Positions 7,674 through 13,142 of a stretch of 13,142 nucleotides of DNA are shown here, one piece after another; within the stretch, counting starts at the first letter, position 1; the number at the start of each line of letters is the position of its first letter. The translations under genes were made by a program, and so were the position numbers. This DNA comes from Azonexus sp. Lineage in GTDB: Bacteria > Pseudomonadota > Gammaproteobacteria > Burkholderiales > Rhodocyclaceae. The notes under the pieces were generated by a model. It worked only from the letters and a program-made list of their open reading frames with translations, made no database searches and was not told the origin of the DNA. The DNA lies in the NCBI GenBank assembly GCA_023150195.1, contig JAKLLI010000025.1:1-13142 (forward strand). Direction: 5' to 3'.

Positions 7674-8288
7674 TTATTTCGACAATTGGGCTTCCATGCC
7701 CGATTTGGCAAGTTCAGCTCGCACTTTGTTCAATTCATCGAGCTTGAAGTACGGCCCGATGCGCACGCGGTAAAAGGTTTTTTCCTCGACCATCACCTGC
7801 TGCACCACCGCTTCCACGCCCATGAAAGCCAGCTTGGCCTTCTGGTTATCCGCATCGTGGGCCGTACTGAAAGAGCCCGCCTGCAAAAAGAGGGGGGACT
7901 TGCTTTCCTTGCCGGGTTCTTTCGGCACTTCCTTCGGCGGCTCGGCCTTGGGTGGCTCAGTCACCGGCGCCACGGGCTTGCCCTCCTTGTCAGGTACCGC
8001 ATCCGCCTTGCCCTGCAAAATATCGTAGAACTGGAAGCGCTTTTCCGGCGCCGCATCCCCCGGCTTGCCGGGGAGCACCATGGGTTCCGCCGGCGTCGCC
8101 GGGCGCGGTGCCTGCTTGCCAGCCTGCACGTTGGCATTGAAGGGCAGCGGCGCCTGATTGATATACCACACGACGCCAGCGGCAATGCACACCCCGAGGA
8201 CGAGCCCGATGAACATGCCGATCAGCGTGCCACCCGCCGCCCGTTTGCGGCTGGCAGGACTTTTGGAGGATTTTGTTTGTCGCGTCAT
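7674..8288 (-). CDS. SPOR-domain inner-membrane protein (FtsN-like layout)
   Basis: A 204-residue bitopic membrane protein with the FtsN layout: short basic cytoplasmic start (MTRQTKSSKS, RKR at 14-16), one transmembrane helix near 20-43 (GTLIGMFIGLVLGVCIAAGVV region), a Pro/Lys/Glu-rich periplasmic linker from about 55 to 130, and a C-terminal SPOR domain near 131-204 with LFLQAGSF at 133-140 and FYRVRIGPY at 172-180. SPOR domains bind denuded glycan strands at the division septum, so a role in cell division or peptidoglycan remodelling is likely; equivalence to FtsN is not proven. The ATG at 8286-8288 is chosen because the basic N-terminus starts there. A TTG at 8315 in the same frame would overlap argS and add nine residues. 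It follows argS by 8 bases, and argS-SPOR-dsbA order is familiar to me from betaproteobacteria. Confidence 0.9.
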   Translation of the reverse strand: MTRQTKSSKSPASRKRAAGGTLIGMFIGLVLGVCIAAGVVWYINQAPLPFNANVQAGKQAPRPATPAEPMVLPGKPGDAAPEKRFQFYDILQGKADAVPDKEGKPVAPVTEPPKAEPPKEVPKEPGKESKSPLFLQAGSFSTAHDADNQKAKLAFMGVEAVVQQVMVEEKTFYRVRIGPYFKLDELNKVRAELAKSGMEAQLSK

Positions 8289-8296
8289 GAAAGGAC

Positions 8297-10075
8297 TCAC
8301 ATGGTTTCCGGACAACTGACCCCGAGGATGGCCAGCCCGTTGCGAATGACCTGACGCACCGCCATGGCCAGCGCCACGCGCGCATCGCGCAAGGCGGCAT
8401 CGTCCACCAGCATGCGCTCGGCGTTGTACCAGCCGTGGAACTCGCCGGCCAGATCCTTGAGATAGAAAGCGATCAGGTGCGGCGCCAGATCGCGGGCCGC
8501 GTTTTCGATGACTTCGCGGAACTGGGTCAGCTGGTTGGCAATCGTCAGTTCCCGCGGATTGGAAAGCAGGGACAGGTCAGCATCGGCCAGGCTTGCGGCA
8601 TCCCCGTTCCACTGGCCGATCACCGAGCAAATACGTGCATGCGCATACTGGATGTAATACACCGGGTTCTCGTTGGTCTGGCTCTTGGCCAGGTCGAGGT
8701 CGAAATCGAGATGCTGATCCGACTTGCGCAGCGCATAGAAGAAACGGCAGGCATCGTTGCCCACTTCCTTACGCAACTCACGCAAGGTGACGAACTCGCC
8801 GGAACGGGTGGACATCGAAGCCTTCTGGCCGTTGCGATAGAGCACTGCAAACTGAACCAGGGCGACATGCAGCTTGTCGGCATTCAGATCCAGCGCCTTG
8901 ATGGCCCCCGTCACACGCGGAATGTAGCCGTGGTGGTCAGCACCCCAAATGTTGATGACCTTGTCGAAGCCACGCTCGAACTTGTTCAAGTGGTAGGCAA
9001 TGTCGGAGGCGAAATAGGTAAACAAGCCATTTTCGCGCTGAACGACCCGGTCTTTTTCATCGCCGAAGGCGGTCGACCGGAACCATTTGGCGCCGTTCTG
9101 CACGTAAATATGGCCCTTCTCCTCCAGCAAGGCCACGCAACGTGCGACCAGGCCGGTGTCGTAGAGCGACTTTTCGGAATACCAGACTTCGAACTCGACA
9201 CCGAATTCCTTCAGGTCATCGCGGCAGTCTTCCAGTTGCTCGTTGAGCGCATGCTGATGGACATAGTGCCAGTCGCCGCCGAGCAAGGCCTTGGCTTGAG
9301 CGATCAGGGCGTCGAGGTGTAGTTCACGCTGCTGCTTGGCTTCGTCGTCACCACGACCGGCCTCGGGCAAACCCGGCGTGCCGGCAATCACTTCCGCCGC
9401 AGACCGCACAAATTTCACGCCATGCGCCTGCGTCATTTGCTGCGCCATTTCGCGCACGTAATCGCCCTGATACGCATTGGGCGGGAAGGCCACGGACTCG
9501 CCATGCTGATCCAGATAGCGCAGCCAGGTCGACAAGCCCAGAATATCCATCTGCCGACCCGCGTCATTCACGTAATACTCGCGGGTCACGTCCCAGCCGG
9601 CAAAGGACAACAGACTGGAGAGCGAGGCGCCATAGGCGGCACCACGACCATGACCGACGTGCAGCGGGCCGGTCGGGTTGGCCGAAACGAATTCCACCTG
9701 CACTTTTTGCCCGCCGCCGGCGGTCGACCGGCCAAATTGCCCGGTTTCGGCAAGCACCGTCTTGACGACATCGGTCTTGGCGCCGGCATCCAGCGTGAAA
9801 TTAATGAAGCCGGCACCGGCCACTTCCGCCCGGGTCACCAATGACGACGGTGGCAGCTCGGCCAGCAACTGATTGGCAATCTCGCGCGGATTTTTCTTCA
9901 GCGCACGCGCCAGTTGCATGGCGAGATTGGTGGCGAAGTCACCATGCGTCGGATCACGCGGGCGCTCCAGGTGAATCGGCGTAGCGGCCGCATCGGGGGC
10001 CACACTGGACAAGGCCTGTTGCAATAGCGCCGTCAAGCGGGCTTTGGCATCCGGGGAATTGACGTCTTGGGACAT
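8297..10075 (-). CDS. argS: Arginyl-tRNA synthetase
   Basis: Class I aminoacyl-tRNA synthetase that charges tRNA-Arg, needing the tRNA for amino-acid activation. The 592 residues match the proteobacterial type. Seen: the N-terminal ArgS-specific domain to about residue 115 with RPRDPTHGDFATNLAMQLA near 38-56, the HIGH-box region VEFVSANPTGPLHVGHGRG at 127-145 with HVGH at 139-142, YYVNDAGRQMDILG near 167-180, NIWGADHHGYIPRV near 375-388, GQKASMSTRSG at 416-426 in place of a canonical KMSKS loop (as usual in many ArgS), and the DALR anticodon-binding domain from about 470 with YIQYAHARICSV at 474-485. A perfect TATAAT stands upstream. No Shine-Dalgarno sequence is visible in front of the ATG; the 5' leader from that promoter would be about 22 bases. 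Confidence 0.98.
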   Translation of the reverse strand: MSQDVNSPDAKARLTALLQQALSSVAPDAAATPIHLERPRDPTHGDFATNLAMQLARALKKNPREIANQLLAELPPSSLVTRAEVAGAGFINFTLDAGAKTDVVKTVLAETGQFGRSTAGGGQKVQVEFVSANPTGPLHVGHGRGAAYGASLSSLLSFAGWDVTREYYVNDAGRQMDILGLSTWLRYLDQHGESVAFPPNAYQGDYVREMAQQMTQAHGVKFVRSAAEVIAGTPGLPEAGRGDDEAKQQRELHLDALIAQAKALLGGDWHYVHQHALNEQLEDCRDDLKEFGVEFEVWYSEKSLYDTGLVARCVALLEEKGHIYVQNGAKWFRSTAFGDEKDRVVQRENGLFTYFASDIAYHLNKFERGFDKVINIWGADHHGYIPRVTGAIKALDLNADKLHVALVQFAVLYRNGQKASMSTRSGEFVTLRELRKEVGNDACRFFYALRKSDQHLDFDLDLAKSQTNENPVYYIQYAHARICSVIGQWNGDAASLADADLSLLSNPRELTIANQLTQFREVIENAARDLAPHLIAFYLKDLAGEFHGWYNAERMLVDDAALRDARVALAMAVRQVIRNGLAILGVSCPETM

Positions 10076-10104
10076 TGACTGACTGCAAAAATAACAAAGC
10101 GGCG

Positions 10105-10110
10105 ATTATA
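10105..10110 (-). promoter_or_regulatory. Perfect TATAAT -10 box in front of argS
   Basis: In the 47-base gap upstream of argS the minus strand reads TATAAT. With the usual spacing transcription would start near 10098, about 22 bases before the ATG. The -35 position (10128-10133 at 17-base spacing, inside the end of the glycosylase gene) reads TCAATA, only three of six matches, so the promoter may need an activator or rely on its -10 box. This is the clearest promoter candidate on the minus strand. Confidence 0.55.
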
Positions 10111-10122
10111 CGCTGCGCTGCC

Positions 10123-10650
10123 CTACATATTGAGTGCAGCCACAATGGCTGCCCAGGCATGCTGTTTTTCCGCCAGACTGCGCGCCGCGTGGGCGGGACT
10201 GGTGGACGGCAGGCGATGCAGGTGCGGACAGTTTCCGGAAAGTTCCGGCAACACCCGGCGGCGAAACTCCTTCTCGGCCGCAGTGCCATTGAAAAATACG
10301 TGGCGAATGCTGCGGTGGACGGTAAAAAAAGCCTCGAAATCATTCGGCTCGATGGAGCCCGGCATGATGTCAGCGTCCAGGCTTCCAGTCCGTTCGCAGG
10401 CCGCGATAACGTCCCACAAGGCAACGCCGGCATTGGTCAAGCGGACAAGACGCTCGGCGTAGGGCAGGCGAGGAGAAAAACCCAGCATATCCCCCAAAAA
10501 ACGCCAAAAGAGGTTGCGCGGGTGAGCGTAATACTCCGTAGCATCCAGCGAGGCTCGCCCGGGGGCACTTCCCAGAATCAAGACTTGCGGCGAGTGACCA
10601 ACCACCGGAGGAAAACAGCGCACCCCCGAGAGGCTGGACAAGGCCGTCAC
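10123..10650 (-). CDS. DNA-deoxyinosine glycosylase (uracil-DNA glycosylase superfamily, family 6 type)
   Basis: A 175-residue uracil-DNA glycosylase-fold protein of the hypoxanthine-DNA glycosylase type, which removes deaminated bases to start base-excision repair. Seen: motif 1 LILGSAPGRASL at 24-35, followed by YYAHPRNLFW at 40-49 in which N46 is the likely catalytic residue of family 6, GVALWDVIAACER at 75-87, FFNG at 119-122, and the second active-site loop LPSTSPAHA at 147-155. Size fits the family, which lacks extra domains. The start is GTG at 10648-10650 and overlaps the GGDEF stop as GTGA; no later start precedes motif 1, and the Shine-Dalgarno match is poor, so coupling to the upstream gene is likely. 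Which base it prefers (hypoxanthine, uracil or other) cannot be told by eye. Confidence 0.85.
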   Translation of the reverse strand: MTALSSLSGVRCFPPVVGHSPQVLILGSAPGRASLDATEYYAHPRNLFWRFLGDMLGFSPRLPYAERLVRLTNAGVALWDVIAACERTGSLDADIMPGSIEPNDFEAFFTVHRSIRHVFFNGTAAEKEFRRRVLPELSGNCPHLHRLPSTSPAHAARSLAEKQHAWAAIVAALNM

Positions 10651-12152
10651 GCCCCCAGTACCCGATTCTTGCCGGTTCGCTTGGCCAGATACATGGCTTC
10701 GTCGGCCCGGCGAATGGCTTCGCCGCCGGTTTCTTCGTTGCCCAGCTGCGCGACGCCGGCGCTGAAAGTGATCAGCACCTTGTCCTTGCCGGACATGAAG
10801 AAGGCCTTGGTCAATTCGCGCTGCAGGCGGGTCATCGCCTCGATGCCCTGCGGCAACTGGGTATCCGGCATCAGGATCACGAACTCCTCACCGCCGTAAC
10901 GCGCCAGGGTATCGCTGGGTCGCATACAGGCGCGCGCGACCTTGGTCAGGTGAATCAGCGCCTCGTCGCCGGCCTGATGCCCAAGGCTGTCGTTGAGCTT
11001 CTTGAAATTATCGATATCCAGCAGACAAATCGACAAGGCCGTCGCCCGCCGGCGCACCGCGGCAATTTCGCGTTCCAGCGCTTCGTCCAGGCCCTTGCGA
11101 TTGAGCACATCCGTCAGCGGATCATGGCGCGCCAGCGCACTGGCATTGTCAAGCTCCACGTGCAACTGAACAAGCTCGGCTTCCGTGGTCAACACCTTGT
11201 CCTGCAGGGTTTTCAGCTGCTCGCGGGAATTTGCGGCTTCGTCCGCCATGGCCCGCGAGGCCGAGACAACATCCTTCAGCAGGGGCGCCAGATCCTCGAT
11301 GCGCGTCACCTGTTCGATCTGGCGCGCACTTTCTTCAATGCGCCCCTGGAACGAGGTGCTGGATTCATTGATCGCCGACAGACTCTCGATGAAGGCGGCC
11401 AGCATTTGCCGCATTTCTTCCTGCGCCTCCACCGAACGCACCTTGGCACGGCTTTGCTTGTCGATGACGTCGCGCAGGCGCCGCTCCACATCATCGAGAT
11501 GACGCAAGGAAAGGGGCTGATCCACCGCCGCCAGCAAACCATCGATCTGCCCCTTGAACCAGTGGTCGTCGATACTGAGATCGCCGATGTTCTGAATGAT
11601 CAGATGCAACAGGTTCAGCAAGGAGGTTCTGAGTTCGACATGCTCCTCGACAACATAGCCGGCCAAGCTCACCAGCTTGCGTACCGCGTCATCCAGCGGC
11701 TGAATTTCGCATGCAGGCGCCTTGAGCAAGGCCAGCAAGGCATTCGTGGCTTCGGCAAAACGGGCATCCTCACCGCCCAGCGCCGGCAGCATACAGGCCA
11801 GCAGTTGATGCAAGGTGGCCGCAAAGGCCTTGGGCAACAGCGTATTTTCGCCCACAGACTGCACTGGCGACGCGACGCAAAAAGCCTGTATGGCACCCAG
11901 CACGCCCTGCCAACTGCGTCCGGCAATCGCCATATCCAGTTGCGCCAGCGCATCGCGCTGCGCTTCACTGTGCGGCACCAGCCCTTCGGCCACTTGTTTC
12001 AGCCCGGCCTCGGGAAATGGGGTCACATTCGGCAAACCGGCGATTTCGTTGTAACAGGCCTGGTAATTGGCCGGCGTCGGCGCCAAATGGCGAATGGCCA
12101 GTGATTTCAGCGCTTCGCGGGCGATGTCCGAAGGATTGCGGTGTTCGTGCAT
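10647..12152 (-). CDS. Diguanylate cyclase with long helical N-terminal region and GGDEF domain
   Basis: Makes the second messenger c-di-GMP from two GTP. The GGDEF domain covers roughly residues 338-501: [11 protein letters not shown] at 344-354, metal site D379 in [12 protein letters not shown], active-site GGEEF at 420-424, and an intact inhibitory site RxxD at 411-414, so product feedback is expected. The first 330 residues have no transmembrane segment and look all-helical. They begin with [24 protein letters not shown], a start I associate with cytoplasmic GGDEF proteins of betaproteobacteria, and end in a probable coiled coil near 300-338 leading into the catalytic domain. The ATG at 12150-12152 is chosen because this motif starts just after it; an ATG at 12185 would add eleven residues. 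No recognised sensor fold. It overlaps the glycosylase gene downstream by 4 bp and diverges from ubiB. Confidence 0.92.
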   Translation of the reverse strand: MHEHRNPSDIAREALKSLAIRHLAPTPANYQACYNEIAGLPNVTPFPEAGLKQVAEGLVPHSEAQRDALAQLDMAIAGRSWQGVLGAIQAFCVASPVQSVGENTLLPKAFAATLHQLLACMLPALGGEDARFAEATNALLALLKAPACEIQPLDDAVRKLVSLAGYVVEEHVELRTSLLNLLHLIIQNIGDLSIDDHWFKGQIDGLLAAVDQPLSLRHLDDVERRLRDVIDKQSRAKVRSVEAQEEMRQMLAAFIESLSAINESSTSFQGRIEESARQIEQVTRIEDLAPLLKDVVSASRAMADEAANSREQLKTLQDKVLTTEAELVQLHVELDNASALARHDPLTDVLNRKGLDEALEREIAAVRRRATALSICLLDIDNFKKLNDSLGHQAGDEALIHLTKVARACMRPSDTLARYGGEEFVILMPDTQLPQGIEAMTRLQRELTKAFFMSGKDKVLITFSAGVAQLGNEETGGEAIRRADEAMYLAKRTGKNRVLGA

Positions 12153-12205
12153 GAAGGGGTCGGGTCGGATCAATAAACAGGCCATAACACGGCGTAGCGT
12201 CGAGT

Positions 12206-12227
12206 TTATCCCAAGTCCCCGGGATAA
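12206..12227. repeat. Inverted repeat in the GGDEF/ubiB divergent spacer
   Basis: TTATCCC and GGGATAA form a perfect 7-bp inverted repeat with an 8-base spacer, between two divergent genes. There is no T-tract, so a terminator is unlikely. The geometry would suit a dimeric regulator, but I do not recognise the site. The rest of the 163-base spacer contains no clear -35/-10 pair; a TAACAT at 12282-12287 is the best -10 for ubiB, with no good -35. Confidence 0.35.
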
Positions 12228-12315
12228 GGCAGCGATCTTTCATCTTGATGGAATCGACTGCCCGAGGCCGTGCCTGCGTGTTAACATGCCCGTTTTCGCC
12301 CACAATTTTCCTTCG

Positions 12316-13142
12316 ATGCGCCTGTTCCGCCTGCTCAAGATCGCCGCCGTCGCCAGCCGTTTCGGGCTCGACGAGATGATGCTCGAACACGAGCCCAGTG
12401 GCCGACTCGTGCGCATCGCCAAAGGTTTGCAATTCTGGCGTGACCTCTCCGCCCCCCGCGCAGTGCGGCTACGCCTGGCGCTCGAAGCGCTGGGACCGAT
12501 TTTCGTCAAGTTCGGTCAGGTGTTGTCGACCCGGCGCGACCTGATGCCCACCGACATTGCCGACGAACTGGCCAAATTGCAGGATCGCGTGCCGCCCTTT
12601 GCGTCCGAACTGGCCTTGCGCCAGATTGAAGCCGCCTATGGCCGTCCGGCCAGCGAGGTGTTTGCCGAGTTCGACCCGGTACCGGTGGCCTCGGCCTCCA
12701 TCGCCCAGGTCCATTTCGCCCGCTTGCGGGAAGAAGACGGCGGACACGAAGTGGCCGTGAAAATTCTGCGTCCCAACATGCTCGCAGTGATCGAACACGA
12801 CCTGGCCCTGATGGACAGTTTTGCGCTGCTGCTGGAAAAACTGTGGTCCGACGGCAAACGCCTCAAGCCGCGCGAAGTCGTCGCCGAATTTGCCAAGTAC
12901 CTGCGCGACGAACTGGACCTGATGCGTGAGGCCGCCAATGCCTCGCAACTGCGCCGCAATTTCACCGATTCCAGCTTGCTGATCGTGCCCGAGGTTTATT
13001 GGGATTTTTGCACGTCGACCGTGATGGTCATGGAACGGATGACGGGAACGCCGATCTCGCAAATCGACCGCCTGCGCGCAGAAGGCATCGATCTCTCGCG
13101 ACTGTCGGCGGCCGGCGTCGAAATTTTCTTCACTCAGGTTTT
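12316..13142 (+). CDS. ubiB: Ubiquinone biosynthesis ATPase/kinase-like protein UbiB (3' end outside the window)
   Basis: UbiB is an atypical kinase-fold ATPase (ADCK/COQ8 family) of the inner membrane needed for ubiquinone synthesis, probably by helping extract or present lipid intermediates. The window holds the first 275 codons of about 500-550. Seen: [20 protein letters not shown] at 1-20, the family KxGQ signature [14 protein letters not shown] at 63-76 (K65, Q68), the Ala-rich loop [10 protein letters not shown] at 124-133 that replaces the glycine-rich loop of protein kinases, the nucleotide-binding lysine K149 in [19 protein letters not shown] near 198-208, and [10 protein letters not shown] near 238-247. 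The start at 12316 fits the family; an in-frame ATG at 12286 would add ten residues, and neither has a Shine-Dalgarno sequence. The C-terminal catalytic part and membrane helices are missing only because the window ends. Confidence 0.95.
   Translation, partial: MRLFRLLKIAAVASRFGLDEMMLEHEPSGRLVRIAKGLQFWRDLSAPRAVRLRLALEALGPIFVKFGQVLSTRRDLMPTDIADELAKLQDRVPPFASELALRQIEAAYGRPASEVFAEFDPVPVASASIAQVHFARLREEDGGHEVAVKILRPNMLAVIEHDLALMDSFALLLEKLWSDGKRLKPREVVAEFAKYLRDELDLMREAANASQLRRNFTDSSLLIVPEVYWDFCTSTVMVMERMTGTPISQIDRLRAEGIDLSRLSAAGVEIFFTQV

Noticed and set aside
10950..12104. A 384-codon open frame on the plus strand opposite the GGDEF gene
   Set aside because: Shadow of the GGDEF gene: rich in Gln, His and Arg, with no domain signature and no ribosome site.

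Overview
The window is an ordinary, gene-dense stretch of a GC-rich Gram-negative chromosome. The gene content (UbiB, periplasmic DsbA, SPOR protein, RdgC, thiS-thiG-trmB order, a GGDEF protein with an APTPxNY N-terminus) fits a betaproteobacterium, most likely of the Rhodocyclales (Dechloromonas/Azonexus-like). The taxon is inferred from gene content and remembered family resemblance, not from a search. I see no mobile element, CRISPR array, tRNA, rRNA or phage gene.

Layout. (a) 1-3064, plus strand: a NemA-type Old Yellow Enzyme (only the first base of its start codon is outside the window), a strong intergenic hairpin, an EamA/DMT-family exporter, and a bacterial-luciferase-like flavin oxidoreductase that overlaps the exporter by 4 bp. 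This is a small accessory redox/export unit. (b) 3099-12152, minus strand: eleven genes in one direction with gaps of 47 bp or less. In transcription order they are a GGDEF diguanylate cyclase, a family-6 type DNA glycosylase, argS, a SPOR-domain membrane protein, dsbA, a short-chain dehydrogenase, thiS, thiG, trmB, rdgC and ychJ. (c) 12316-13142, plus strand: the first 275 codons of ubiB, transcribed divergently from the GGDEF gene.

How the genes work together. ThiS and ThiG form the sulfur-carrier/thiazole-synthase pair of thiamine synthesis. ArgS and TrmB serve translation. DsbA oxidises periplasmic thiols. The SPOR protein probably binds septal peptidoglycan. RdgC and the deoxyinosine/uracil glycosylase act on DNA. 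The minus-strand block therefore mixes housekeeping functions and looks like several transcription units run together. One internal promoter is visible, a perfect TATAAT in front of argS.

I did not find a convincing new system. The points most worth a second look are: dsbA and the dehydrogenase sharing one reading frame separated by a single TAA with a forced TTG start; a small hairpin that could cover the thiG ribosome binding site; the overlap of a c-di-GMP synthase with a DNA glycosylase; and the long, unassigned helical N-terminus of that synthase. All intergenic spaces are shorter than 300 bases; the largest, between the GGDEF gene and ubiB (163 bp), contains an inverted repeat.
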